NCBI RefSeq assembly: GCF_963855985.1
Contig: NC_087097.1
Location: forward strand, 6,915,001-6,979,000
DNA: 64,000 nt
From: Ostrinia nubilalis
Lineage: Eukaryota > Arthropoda > Insecta > Lepidoptera > Crambidae
Direction of reading: 5' to 3'
This document shows, piece after piece, positions 10,299-21,564 of the stretch. Position 1 is the stretch's first letter; the number at the start of each line of letters is the position of its first letter. A model generated the notes under the pieces. That model saw only the letters and a list, made by a program, of their open reading frames with translations, made no database searches and had not been told where the DNA came from. Both the position numbers and the translations under genes were made by a program.

Positions 10299-10849
10299 AG
10301 TATTACAGCCCACAATTGCCACAAATATTATTCATCAAAACTATTACAAAAACAGATTATTTATACAGTATTTCTTACTGCCGAAATCATTTTTATCACT
10401 AACTAAACCTAATTCGTAAATAAATTTTCACTCATAGAGAAAAATTAATTAATGGCGCGAAATTGTCGCAGACAGATGACAAGTATGACAACCAATGACA
10501 ACTCACAGGTATAAGCTTTTTTTTCTATTCATGTTACGGCTTCGCGTGATTTGTGTGCATTTTTATCTTTAGCTTCATGCCTTTACCTTATCTACCTCGT
10601 CGTGGCTGACGCACAAGCCGTGCATGCCATCAAAGAAAAAAAAAAGCAAGTGTCGAGCTGAGTGAGTGACAGAGCAAGTGACAGATTTGAGGCAAAAAAA
10701 TATTGTAAAAGTTTGGAACCACTGAATTTGCAATTTTAAATAATATATAGTGTTTTCTGTATTACAAGAATTCGAAGAACGATTTCGTCGTTTCAGAAGA
10801 CGAAGCTTATTCAGTTTTCTTCCTCCATTCTGTCAGAAATCATTAAATT
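10299..10849. promoter_or_regulatory. Bidirectional 5' interval between DNMT1 and mitochondrial SerRS
   Basis: The two start codons (10298 minus, 10850 plus) face away from each other across about 550 bp, so both promoters and 5'UTRs must lie here or start in it. No TATA-type element was convincing. It holds one good E2F-type site (10455-10463). Confidence 0.6.
10455..10463 (-). promoter_or_regulatory. Candidate E2F/DP binding site
   Basis: The minus strand reads TTTCGCGCC, an exact match to the E2F consensus TTTSGCGC, about 157 bp upstream of the DNMT1 start codon. DNMT1 is S-phase regulated in animals, so placement makes sense. A 9-bp match can be chance and occupancy is untested. Confidence 0.45.
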
Positions 10850-12518
10850 ATGTTAATGACAAGATTTCTGTGGAAACGAAGTTATTTTAGATTGTGTTCA
10901 TCAGCAACATTTCCAGACATAGATACTGATTATTATTGTGATACCAAAAACGCATCAGAAATAAAACATAATATCCATATCAGAAAAGGAATAGGCGATA
11001 TAGATCGAGTTTTGAATACATATAAGGTTCTAAAATCAACACCAGTTTGTGATGTGAATTATAATTCTATCAAAACAAATCTGTTACGAGAACTAAGTTA
11101 TTTACCTAACAAAACTCATCCCACTGTGCGGGAATATGAACATGAGCCATTTCTTTTGCATGAAATAAATAAAAGAAAAGAGTTTGGGGAATATAAACCA
11201 TTAGAATTTAGTGAAATAACACGACGCCTTAACTTGATGAGAACTGACAAACTGGGACACACATGTGGACACAAAAGCTATTATTTTTTAAATCAGTTGG
11301 CTGAGTTGGAGGAAGCTTTAATAAAATATACAGTGTCTTATTTAATTAAAAACAATTTTCAACTGGTTTCTGTGCCAGATATTTTACCCAGTAATATTTT
11401 GGAAAGTTGTGGTATGGCTATAAACAGTGATCGTACTCAGGTAATTTATTAATATTTTCAATCCAAAGTAAACTTTTTGAGTAAAGCCTTTTTAATGTTA
11501 ATTTCTTATTTATAAGCACTATAAAATTGTATCAAAATAATCATATGATTCTAGATATTTAATGAATAGGTATGTAAAATTTTATATAAATATTTAAATG
11601 TTAAATATTGTTTAATTTTTCAGATATATTCTTTAGACCCACATCATCATGGTCCAGATTTATATTTGTCAGGCACGGCAGAGATGTCTTTAGCTGGGTT
11701 ATTGATGAATTCAGTCCACACAAAGCAAAGCCTACCTTTAAAACTTGCAGCTGTCAGTAGGTGCTATAGAGCAGAAACTTCCAATATTATAGAAGAAAGA
11801 GGCATTTACAGGTAAAATGTTTTTTTTTTTTTTTTTTTTTTTATGTGATAGGAGGCAGAGTATAATATTGTTTTATTATTAATTAAAATATTTATGTTAC
11901 AGGGTACATCAATTTACAAAAGTTGAAATGTTTGTTGTCACAACCCCTGAAGACTCTGATAATATGCTAGAATACATAAGAAAACAACAAGAGGAATTGT
12001 TTTCTGAGTTGGGGATTCACATGAGAGTGTTAGATATGCCACCGCATGAGTTAGGAGCACCTGCTTATAGGTTTGTTTAAAATTTTAATTTTTAATTAGG
12101 ATAGATAAGTAAGTAGGTCATTGATCTATTTTTGTATTCAAAATTTTTTTTTATAGAAAATTAAATGATTAACTTGATATTTATATGTAATTGTTTTTAC
12201 AGGAAATATGATATTGAGGCATGGATGCCTGGCAGGAATAATTATGGTGAAATATCAAGCTGTAGTAATTGTACAGATTATCAATCGAGGAGGCTCCATA
12301 TAAAGTATGAAGAGAATAAAGTATTTAAATATGTCCACACATTAAATGGCACTGCTTGTGCTGTACCGAGAATGCTAATTTCCCTTGTAGAAACTCATCA
12401 AGATCCTAAAGGAAAAATTCTGATTCCTACTGTATTGCAACCTTTTATGAATCACACTACACATATAGGACGAAATACAAGTGTACCAGAATTGAAAATA
12501 ATGAAAATTAAAAAGTAA
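10850..12518 (+). CDS. SARS2: Seryl-tRNA synthetase, mitochondrial (four exons)
   Basis: It charges mitochondrial tRNA-Ser. Exons: 10850-11440, 11624-11811, 11903-12070, 12203-12518 (420 residues; all introns GT-AG and frame-consistent). The class II signature is present: motif 2 is [17 protein letters not shown] followed by [10 protein letters not shown] across the exon 2/3 junction (residues ~244-270), and motif 3 is [20 protein letters not shown] (~363-382). The N-terminus ([15 protein letters not shown]) is basic and free of acidic residues, fitting a mitochondrial targeting peptide. Insects also have SLIMP, a catalytically dead paralogue, but the intact motifs 2 and 3 favour the active enzyme. 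Its stop is 18 bp from the KRR1 stop on the other strand. Confidence 0.92.
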
Positions 12519-12535
12519 ACCAGTATTTATGAATT

Positions 12536-14221
<1,686 letters not shown>

Positions 14222-14412
14222 ATTGTGCTTCCTCGCCTTGTCCGGGGGAATGGGTGAGAGAGCTATTGCTGATTTCATCGTTTTAACAGGTTTTTTCGTC
14301 TGGCAACACTGGTTTCCCGCCCTTTTTCCTGCAACATAGACTACAAACCGCGCGAATCATCCCCTCCACCAAGTGTGGGCGCCCATCATGGCGGCCGTCC
14401 ATCGCTCATTGC
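14222..14412. repeat. DIRS left inverted terminal repeat
   Basis: The segment from cattgtgcttcctcgcc to cgctcattgc is repeated in reverse complement near 18932-19108, including the runs ggcaacactggtttcccgcc and gtgtgggcgcccatcatggc. Confidence 0.9.
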
Positions 14413-14483
14413 GTTGCTGAACTTCGCAGGATTAACAAGGTTAAGAGGAAGTCCTGTCAGTTTATTCAGAAAAAATATTCAAC

Positions 14484-15566
14484 ATGGACGCCTCATCGTC
14501 TGGTGATGCTGAAAGGAGCCGGAAGAGGCGAAGAAGACGGAGGGCACCATCAACAAGTTCCTCTTCTTCAAGTAGCTCGATAGAACGGGCTAATTGGCGG
14601 CATTCTGCAAAAAGAGCTAAGTACCACAATTCCGATACTTTATTAGAAAATTTGTGTAACCAAGTTGAAGTATTAACGAATTTTATGCATAATATTGTTC
14701 AAAACAACGAAATCCCAAGTCAATCAATTTTGCCGGGTGCTACAGATAGTACACCCACGGCCACCTTAGAAACAGAATTGCAAAATGAGGGTAGTAAAGA
14801 GTTTTGTTTAAAATCCTTGCAAACAACATTAAAAGAATCTGGTTTTGGTAAAACTGACCAGGATCGATTTGACATCATTAACTCATTGCAACTATTTGGG
14901 TCACCTGATTGGTTGAACATTAATTTCATTGATACACAAAAATCTTATTTATCTAAACCTGGTTTTGTCGAGTTGGAAACGAACGACGATTTGAAACCAT
15001 ACGATAAAAATAAATTTCTACCCTCATGTGAACGCACGTTCGCGGCTTTATCAAATGCCATACTTTTACAAAGAGGAATGTTGCAAAATAATGTTACTCA
15101 ATTGTTGACTTGGGTGAAGGACTTGCAGTCCGTCTCCTATGATGAATTTAGTGCTAAAATCAAGGAATTATTTTGTGAGGATAAGGATTACAATGAAATT
15201 TCTAACAATATTATGCAAATTATTTGCGGAAAACGAGCTTCAATCATTAACAATCGACGAACTGAACTTTTGAAATCGGTTTCAAATAACTTCACGGCTG
15301 ATAAATTCAAAAAGATCCCACCATCTCCGGAATTTTTATTTCAGCCGGATCAATTTAATTCTTTGCTAGAGAAAGAGGGTGGTCCTACAAAAGTTTTTCA
15401 AAAACCCCAACTTGCAAAAACAACTAATGTTTCCTTTAAAGGACAACCTCCAAAATTTGCTCCAAAGAATCAATATTTAACCTCCTTTCGAGGAAATACT
15501 AACGGACCATCAGTTCAGAGTTCAAAACAAGACTTGTCATCGCGAGGAAAACGAAAGTATAGATGA
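14484..15566 (+). CDS. DIRS gag-like protein (ORF1)
   Basis: The 360-codon ORF starts at an ATG 70 bp inside the left ITR. The N-terminus is a serine/arginine-rich basic patch (SRKRRRRRRAPSTSSSSSS), followed by a mainly helical body and a basic C-terminus (SSRGKRKYR). No zinc knuckle was seen, as is common for DIRS gag. The assignment rests on position and composition, since gag proteins of this group diverge fast. The next ORF starts about 60 bp downstream. Confidence 0.8.
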   Translation: MDASSSGDAERSRKRRRRRRAPSTSSSSSSSSIERANWRHSAKRAKYHNSDTLLENLCNQVEVLTNFMHNIVQNNEIPSQSILPGATDSTPTATLETELQNEGSKEFCLKSLQTTLKESGFGKTDQDRFDIINSLQLFGSPDWLNINFIDTQKSYLSKPGFVELETNDDLKPYDKNKFLPSCERTFAALSNAILLQRGMLQNNVTQLLTWVKDLQSVSYDEFSAKIKELFCEDKDYNEISNNIMQIICGKRASIINNRRTELLKSVSNNFTADKFKKIPPSPEFLFQPDQFNSLLEKEGGPTKVFQKPQLAKTTNVSFKGQPPKFAPKNQYLTSFRGNTNGPSVQSSKQDLSSRGKRKYR

Positions 15567-15626
15567 CCCACGCTGAACTGTCCCACCAAACTCAATGACA
15601 GGGGGGCGCTACCATCGTTCAACTAT

Positions 15627-17687
15627 ATGGTTTCCAACATGGCAAAAATCTTAACCAGCGATCCGGTATTGACGGTGGCGCCCCACTGTCAATGTCATCG
15701 ACAGGACAGTCCAGTATTTTGGAACTATACTCTTATGACTCAAATAAAAAATCTAGTGGACGACGTCACGGCGGAGATTCCAAAAGACGTCGTTATGATT
15801 GACTCGAGAGTGTTTCAAGCAGGGCGCTTGAAACATTTTCTCGAGAGGTGGGTAGCTCTAAAAACTCCAAAGGTGATTTTGAATATGATTTCAAATTTTC
15901 GAATACCATTCGTAAAAAAGCCCCCGCTGATTATTCCAAATCTAAATTATTATCAGACTCCGGATACCCCACAAATGTGTATAGAAGTGCAAAAAATGAT
16001 CGATTCGAACATAATCGAACCAGCTCAGGTGAGTCCCAGTTTTGTTTCACCGTTGTTCCTAATAGAGAAGACGGATCAATCATATCGACCAATTTTCAAT
16101 TTAAAATGCCTAAACCATTATATTTCGGTAAAGAAATTTTATCTTGTGTCGCACTTCGAGATACCCAAATTCCTTCAACCAGGCGATTGGTTGACAAAAA
16201 TCGACATGTCACAAGCTTACTTTCACGTGAATGTAGCTCAAAGTCATCGACGCTTCCTAAGATTGATTTTCAGGCAAAAACTATACCAGATGATATGTCT
16301 TCCATTCGGTATAGCATGCGCACCAAGATGTTTCGCAATGATAACAAATTTTTTAGCCCAAAAGCTAAGAGAAGTGGGAATGAGGGTAGTAGTATATTTG
16401 GACGATTTTTTGATTGTGAACCAGAGACGAAGTCTACTTCAGCAGCAGACCTCGGCTGCAGTACACTTACTTCAAGTACTAGGTTGGATCCTAAATTTCG
16501 AAAAATCTATATTGTGCCCCACGCAGGACCTAGAGTTCTTAGGGATTCGATGGGACACAGCCTCAAATCGAAAATACCTTCCTCAGCAGAAGGTACTAAA
16601 ACTTCGTGTGGAGTTTCAGCGACTCTTAACGAGGAAAACATGCTCATTGAGGGAAGCCCAATCGATACTAGGAAGGTTAAACTTCGCAAATTATGTAGTC
16701 CCTCAAGGTCGTTTACACTGCCGCTTGTTTCAGAGTCACCTACGAATCCTACGCCAGGGACATCCAAAGCAACGACACAGCCTACCCAAGGAAGTAATAG
16801 AGGAGCTGCAATGGTGGCGTCGATCGGTGAGCGAACACTCATTAATTCACTTACCTCAGGTCACACATCACCTTGTAACCGATGCATCAGATCAGGGCTG
16901 GGGTGCCCTACTGAACGACACTCACCTGTCGGGTCAGTGGGCTCCTCATCAACAGCGCTGGCACAGCAACATCAAGGAATTGGTTGCCATCCAGAAGGCA
17001 ATAGCAGCCTGTGCACACGACCTTCACGGTGCCTGTCTTTTGATCCAATCGGACAATACGACGGCGATGGCCTACTTACGCAACCAGGGTGGGACGAGAT
17101 CTCCAATGCTAATGGCACAGACTCGAGAGGTATGTCAACTCATCCAGGACTTACAGATGGTAGTCATATGTCAACACCTACCGGGATGCTTCAACGGCAT
17201 CGCGGACCGCATGTCTCGAGGGAAACCAATCCCGGAATGGCATCTCCTGCCAGAGGTAACTTCGGAACTATTTCGGACATTTGGTGTTCCACAGATAGAC
17301 CTTTTCGCATCTTTTCGAGCGCACGTAGTTCAGCGCTACGTGTCGATGGACCCGTGGGACAAGAGAGCGGAGTTTCACAATGCCTTCAGCCGGCAGTGGA
17401 ATTACAATCTAGGGTGGGTGTTTCCACCCCCGTCTCTCATACCACGAGTATTAATTCATCTGAACAGTTGCAGCGGCCTATACATAGTGATAGCACCAAA
17501 ATGGCCGAAATCGTTTTGGAGACCAGACCTCCAGAACAGAGCCCTCAGCGGGCCAGTTCAAATTCAGAACCTGAGCGAGACGTTAGTGGACATGACCACA
17601 GGTTACTCACTTCCAAGGGTAGAGGACCTTATTCTGGAAGCATGGTTGATTGGAGCTGGGACTCTCTCCTCCAGAGTTGGACTGTAG
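15627..17687 (+). CDS. DIRS reverse transcriptase / RNase H (ORF2)
   Basis: It copies the element RNA into DNA. The 686-codon ORF starts at ATG 15627. RT motifs: YRPIFNLKCLNHYI, LTKIDMSQAYFHVNV (first catalytic Asp), QMICLPFGIACAPRCF and VVVYLDDFLIV (catalytic YLDD). RNase H follows with HLVTDASDQGWGA, the NIKELVAIQKAI glutamate region and LLIQSDNTTAM. The C-terminal IDLFAS and APKWP blocks are typical of the DIRS/Ngaro RT lineage. It overlaps the recombinase ORF in a different frame for about 1.8 kb. Confidence 0.95.
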   Translation: MVSNMAKILTSDPVLTVAPHCQCHRQDSPVFWNYTLMTQIKNLVDDVTAEIPKDVVMIDSRVFQAGRLKHFLERWVALKTPKVILNMISNFRIPFVKKPPLIIPNLNYYQTPDTPQMCIEVQKMIDSNIIEPAQVSPSFVSPLFLIEKTDQSYRPIFNLKCLNHYISVKKFYLVSHFEIPKFLQPGDWLTKIDMSQAYFHVNVAQSHRRFLRLIFRQKLYQMICLPFGIACAPRCFAMITNFLAQKLREVGMRVVVYLDDFLIVNQRRSLLQQQTSAAVHLLQVLGWILNFEKSILCPTQDLEFLGIRWDTASNRKYLPQQKVLKLRVEFQRLLTRKTCSLREAQSILGRLNFANYVVPQGRLHCRLFQSHLRILRQGHPKQRHSLPKEVIEELQWWRRSVSEHSLIHLPQVTHHLVTDASDQGWGALLNDTHLSGQWAPHQQRWHSNIKELVAIQKAIAACAHDLHGACLLIQSDNTTAMAYLRNQGGTRSPMLMAQTREVCQLIQDLQMVVICQHLPGCFNGIADRMSRGKPIPEWHLLPEVTSELFRTFGVPQIDLFASFRAHVVQRYVSMDPWDKRAEFHNAFSRQWNYNLGWVFPPPSLIPRVLIHLNSCSGLYIVIAPKWPKSFWRPDLQNRALSGPVQIQNLSETLVDMTTGYSLPRVEDLILEAWLIGAGTLSSRVGL

Positions 17688-18625
17688 AAGAAAAGGCTCT
17701 GCTGCTTAATGGTTGGCGTAAGTCTACGACGTTATCATATAAACCGGCGTGGAACCGCTGGGTGAAATGGTGCGCGGAGAATAATGTCACAGTGTCAACT
17801 CCCTTGGCTAAAGACCTGGCAAAGTTTCTAGCACATCTTCATTTGACAGAGAAATTGGCGCCTGCTACAATTCATTTGCACAAGTCGGTAATATCGACTA
17901 TATGCGAACCTCATGTAGGCAAAAAATTAAGCGAGGACATCTTCGTAAGACAGGTACTAAAATCTATTACACCTACACGACCAAGAGTTAAAAAAGTGCC
18001 AATTTGGGATCCGCAGCTTGTAGTCCAGTGGCTTAAAGACAATAATCCAGAAGTTGTCTCTTTATTCGAGGCAAACCGACGCTGTGCAACGATTTTATTG
18101 CTTGTGTCAGGTAGACGTATTCATGATTTGACACTTTTAAACGTGTCTTTTGATCATTTGGAGCATGACGGCTCCAATATTATACTATGGCCAACTTTTG
18201 GCTCGAAGACTGACACCACCCGGCATCAGCAATCGGGGTGGAAGCTGATCCCCCACGAAAATCAAATGTTGGACCCAGTGTATTGGATACATAAGGTCAT
18301 CGAATTATCAGCTACGAGAAGAGGCTCACTTCAGCAACTTTTTATTACAACCCAGGGTAAGGCGAAGCCTGCTTCCAGGACAGTAATTGCTAATTGGGTA
18401 AGAACTATTTTTAAGGCCGCAGGTATTGATGCTAGCCCAGGAAGCAGTAGATCAGCTGTTGCATCGCTCAATTGGCTTTGCAATGTTCCAATTGACAAAA
18501 TTCTTAAAAAAGGTAATTGGAATCAGGCTTCGACCTTTCTTAAACATTATTGTAGGGAAATTAGAAATACTAGGAGTAATCAATTTATCAACATGTCAAA
18601 TTTATTTTTACCTTTAGATGATTAG
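15848..18625 (+). CDS. DIRS tyrosine recombinase (ORF3), overlapping the RT ORF
   Basis: It would catalyse strand exchange for insertion of circular DNA. The frame is open for 925 codons, but the first codon at 15848 is GTG and the true start is uncertain. Everything before about 17640 overlaps RT/RNase H in another frame and has no recognisable fold. The recombinase domain is from about 17640 to 18625: an N-terminal SAM-like region (TTLSYKPAWNRWVKWC), ILLLVSGRRIHDLTLL with the first catalytic arginine, PGSSRSAVAS at the His-x-x-Arg position and TFLKHYCRE with the nucleophilic tyrosine. Expression may need internal initiation, splicing or a separate transcript. Confidence 0.9.
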   Translation: MGSSKNSKGDFEYDFKFSNTIRKKAPADYSKSKLLSDSGYPTNVYRSAKNDRFEHNRTSSGESQFCFTVVPNREDGSIISTNFQFKMPKPLYFGKEILSCVALRDTQIPSTRRLVDKNRHVTSLLSRECSSKSSTLPKIDFQAKTIPDDMSSIRYSMRTKMFRNDNKFFSPKAKRSGNEGSSIFGRFFDCEPETKSTSAADLGCSTLTSSTRLDPKFRKIYIVPHAGPRVLRDSMGHSLKSKIPSSAEGTKTSCGVSATLNEENMLIEGSPIDTRKVKLRKLCSPSRSFTLPLVSESPTNPTPGTSKATTQPTQGSNRGAAMVASIGERTLINSLTSGHTSPCNRCIRSGLGCPTERHSPVGSVGSSSTALAQQHQGIGCHPEGNSSLCTRPSRCLSFDPIGQYDGDGLLTQPGWDEISNANGTDSRGMSTHPGLTDGSHMSTPTGMLQRHRGPHVSRETNPGMASPARGNFGTISDIWCSTDRPFRIFSSARSSALRVDGPVGQESGVSQCLQPAVELQSRVGVSTPVSHTTSINSSEQLQRPIHSDSTKMAEIVLETRPPEQSPQRASSNSEPERDVSGHDHRLLTSKGRGPYSGSMVDWSWDSLLQSWTVEEKALLLNGWRKSTTLSYKPAWNRWVKWCAENNVTVSTPLAKDLAKFLAHLHLTEKLAPATIHLHKSVISTICEPHVGKKLSEDIFVRQVLKSITPTRPRVKKVPIWDPQLVVQWLKDNNPEVVSLFEANRRCATILLLVSGRRIHDLTLLNVSFDHLEHDGSNIILWPTFGSKTDTTRHQQSGWKLIPHENQMLDPVYWIHKVIELSATRRGSLQQLFITTQGKAKPASRTVIANWVRTIFKAAGIDASPGSSRSAVASLNWLCNVPIDKILKKGNWNQASTFLKHYCREIRNTRSNQFINMSNLFLPLDD

Positions 18626-18820
18626 ATAATGTTAATAACTAATAACCATAATATATGAATATTTGCTTTTTTATGAAGAGTTGAAATAAAGTTTAGTTTT
18701 CTTTATTTAATGTGTTATAATTTTGTACCTTAAACTAAATTAATTTACATATATGTGGACCGTTATGGTCAAGGCGCTAATCATCTACCTATCCCTCACC
18801 AGGTGTTAACAGACATTTCT

Positions 18821-18910
18821 CACCCATTCCCCCGGACAAGGCGAGGAAGCACAATGTAGAGGTTTTACCTTCCAATAAAACCGCCATTGTGCTCCGAGCC
18901 TTGTCCGGGC
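18821..18910. repeat. DIRS internal complementary region
   Basis: One half (cccattcccccggacaaggc to aagcacaat) complements the left terminus. The next half (gtagaggttttaccttcc to ccgagccttgtccggg) complements the right terminus. This junction copy is the template feature used to complete and circularise DIRS DNA. Confidence 0.88.
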
Positions 18911-18931
18911 ATTTTATTGCCCCTGGTGAGA

Positions 18932-19151
18932 GCAATGAGCGATGGACGGCCGCCATGATGGGCGCCCACACTTGGTGGAGGGGATGATTCGCGCGGTTTG
19001 TAGTCTATGTTGCAGGAAAAAGGGCGGGAAACCAGTGTTGCCAGACGAAAAAACCTGTTAAAACGATGAAATCAGCAATAGCTCTCTCACCCATTCCCCC
19101 GGACAAGGCTCGGAGCACAATGGCGGTTTTATTGGAAGGTAAAACCTCTAC
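18932..19151. repeat. DIRS right inverted terminal repeat and terminus
   Basis: This is the reverse complement of the left ITR followed by the right-specific end (cccggacaaggctcggagca to ggtaaaacctctac), matched by the internal complementary region. Confidence 0.88.
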
Positions 19152-19475
19152 ATTTTTACATTTATTAAAAATAAAAAACTTGAGTAAAATAGTCTTTATT
19201 TTATGAAACTAGGTCATTTACTTACTAGGATATTTAAAAGTATGGAATTAAGTATGAATTACTAGTAGTACTATTTAACATAATGGAATAACGATCATTA
19301 CTTTCATAAACATTAGGCACAACAAAAATATTATTTGCAAATTAATAATGTAGAATTGTAGAATAACGTCTACCGCTACAAAATTATTTTAATCCACAGT
19401 CAGAATAGCTATAAATTTAACAAAATATCAGTTTTATCGGAATTAATTAATTTTTGAATCGAGTCACACGATATC
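19152..19475. other. AT-rich spacer between DIRS and BEL elements
   Basis: No gene or repeat was recognised. It ends in the BEL target site ATATC (19471-19475). Confidence 0.6.
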
Positions 19476-19718
19476 TGTACGAAGTACAGTGCATTCAACT
19501 CGCCCGTAAGCGCGCGGTCAGCATTTACCAATCTGACCCAATTTTAACCTTTTCATTATTTTAATATCTTTAAGTTAGTTCGCGTTCGGTTACCATCGCC
19601 GCGTGTACTCAGCATACCATTTAACTATTTTAACCATTTTACGAATATACCAAGTTTAACCAATTTTGACGTTTTCTATTATTTCATACTTATTAATTTG
19701 TTGGACTTACACCCGACA
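19476..19718 (+). repeat. BEL/Pao 5' LTR
   Basis: The 243-bp repeat starts TG and ends CA. It is nearly identical to the 3' LTR except for 11 extra bp (around agtttaaccaa). A TGG-starting sequence 4-5 bp downstream (19723) is a possible primer-binding site, but no tRNA match could be tested. Confidence 0.93.
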
Positions 19719-20016
19719 AATTTGGTCCTTCGAACCTTCGGAAAGGTGGGACCTGCCGCGTTGTAAACTTTGTACGTGACGTGTCAGTGACTATCTTTCT
19801 GTGTAACCAGCCCTTTGGGGTACTTTACCATTTATCGAACCATTTGACTACGAACCAATCAGTGCAAACCAATTGTAACCATTTTGTGTGACCTGTGACC
19901 AATATTTGGATTCCCGGCCACCAACACCACTACTATCAACGACCAGTAAGCAGAACCACCAAGTAAGATCTTTCCATTTTTATACTAATCAACCACTGCA
20001 CCAACCAACTACCAAA
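19719..20016 (+). other. BEL/Pao leader
   Basis: This is non-coding sequence between the 5' LTR and the first gag ATG (20017). An in-frame open stretch extends upstream to 19888 but lacks an ATG. Confidence 0.6.
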
Positions 20017-21564
20017 ATGTCTTCTATCGCCGATCTTATTGCCACACAAAAAGAGATTATGGAGAATATGAACAAGCTTTACATGAATTTCAAAAAAGAA
20101 GGGAAAGAAAGGAAAACCTCTGATAGCATTAAACGTCGTTTGCAGTCGTTAGAAGCTTTCTGGAGAGAATTTTCGCAAAACCATGAAAAATTAGTCAATA
20201 TTTGTGATGAAACTGAAGACGATATGTATTTTGAGGATGATTCCTATTTCAAAACCAAGAAATTTTATGACGATGTTAGAGTCCATTTACTCAAAAGTTA
20301 TGATGAAGTAACCAATCGGTCCCAATCCCCTTCGGGTCCGAAAACCAGTGAATCTCAAAAACCATCAACACCTACCGCACAACCGAGTACGTCAACAGCG
20401 GGAACCTCAACATCAGAAACCATGCCTAAAAAGGTCCTACCATTACCACGATTTGTTTTCCATGACGTCGACAAACCAAGTAAAATCGATGAGATGATGA
20501 GAAAACAACAAAGCAATTTCAAAGCACTAGCTCGAACTATTTCTCAAATTAATTTGAACGTTTTATCTGAAAAGTGGGAATTTCAAGATGTTTTGAAGAT
20601 TATTGAATCACGTTGGGCTGCAATAGACTCGTTACATTGGGAAATTGACAGTAACTTAGAATTTGAAGACAAGACATATGATGAACTATTTAATCGCTAT
20701 GAAAATGAGTATTACGACATTAAGAAGTCTATTAACAACAGGATGTGGGACACCAACCATAGAGAGAAGTCTACACCACACATAGATATACCAATATTCA
20801 GTGGCAACTACCAACAATGGATATCCTTCAAAGATTTATTCATAGAAGCTATTCATAAAAATAAATCTATGTCTAGAGCTCAAAAGATGCAGTTTTTGAA
20901 GAGCAAGCTACGTGGAGAGGCTGAAAAGCTCATTCAACATCTTCACATTAGTTCAGAGAATTACCAGACCTGTTGGGACATATTGAACCAGAGATATAAT
21001 AATAAGAAATTAATTTTCAACTCACATATGAACACGCTCATGTCATTACCAATTATACATCAACAAACCGCATTTAACATAAAAAGGCTCCACGATACAA
21101 CCAATGAATGCCTCAACGCTATAAAAAACCTAGGTGTAGATATAACGACCTGGGACCCCATGATTGTATACTGCATGGCACAGAAACTTGACGCCGAGAC
21201 CTACAACGATTATATTGACTCGCTACCAGAACCAAGAGATCTTCCATATTTAAAAGATTTCCTATCATTTTTAGAAGGGAAATTTATTGCACTAGAGACT
21301 GCTCGCCGAAAAAGTGAGACAAACAAATACTCACAACCTACAGCTAATGAACGACACCAGTATAACCAAAATAATTATACCAGCAACAATCAATATAGGA
21401 CACCAAAGGAAGGAATTTATAGACATCCAAATGCTTGGAGACAGATTGACAATAAACCCTTTATTAACCACTCCACCACCAATACATCCCAAAAATGTTT
21501 CATCTGTAATGAGGATCATGTTTTGTATATGTGTACCAAAGGACATTGTCAGAAACCGCCTTAG
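20017..21564 (+). CDS. BEL/Pao gag (C-terminal part displaced by insertion)
   Basis: The 515-codon ORF starts at ATG 20017. An N-terminal helical region and a Ser/Thr/Pro linker (TPTAQPSTSTAGTST) precede the DUF1759-type domain: LPRFVF-like start, HIDIPIFSGNYQQWISFKDL, RAQKMQFLKSKLRGEAEKLI. A zinc-knuckle start (CFICNEDHVLYMC) is at the very end. The frame stops a few codons into inserted DNA. The rest of the Cys-rich region resumes at about 22858, so the original gag-pol reading frame is split. Confidence 0.88.
   Translation: MSSIADLIATQKEIMENMNKLYMNFKKEGKERKTSDSIKRRLQSLEAFWREFSQNHEKLVNICDETEDDMYFEDDSYFKTKKFYDDVRVHLLKSYDEVTNRSQSPSGPKTSESQKPSTPTAQPSTSTAGTSTSETMPKKVLPLPRFVFHDVDKPSKIDEMMRKQQSNFKALARTISQINLNVLSEKWEFQDVLKIIESRWAAIDSLHWEIDSNLEFEDKTYDELFNRYENEYYDIKKSINNRMWDTNHREKSTPHIDIPIFSGNYQQWISFKDLFIEAIHKNKSMSRAQKMQFLKSKLRGEAEKLIQHLHISSENYQTCWDILNQRYNNKKLIFNSHMNTLMSLPIIHQQTAFNIKRLHDTTNECLNAIKNLGVDITTWDPMIVYCMAQKLDAETYNDYIDSLPEPRDLPYLKDFLSFLEGKFIALETARRKSETNKYSQPTANERHQYNQNNYTSNNQYRTPKEGIYRHPNAWRQIDNKPFINHSTTNTSQKCFICNEDHVLYMCTKGHCQKPP

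Larger units (their letters stand above)
14222..19151 (+). mobile_element. DIRS-type (tyrosine recombinase) retrotransposon, structurally complete
   Basis: It has the DIRS layout: inverted terminal repeats (14222-14412 and 18932-19151), gag, an RT/RNase H ORF overlapped in another frame by a tyrosine-recombinase ORF, and an internal complementary region (about 18821-18910) that complements both termini joined together. No LTRs, no DDE integrase and no evident target duplication, as expected for recombinase-mediated insertion. All three ORFs are open, suggesting recent insertion. No methyltransferase domain was recognised. Confidence 0.93.
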
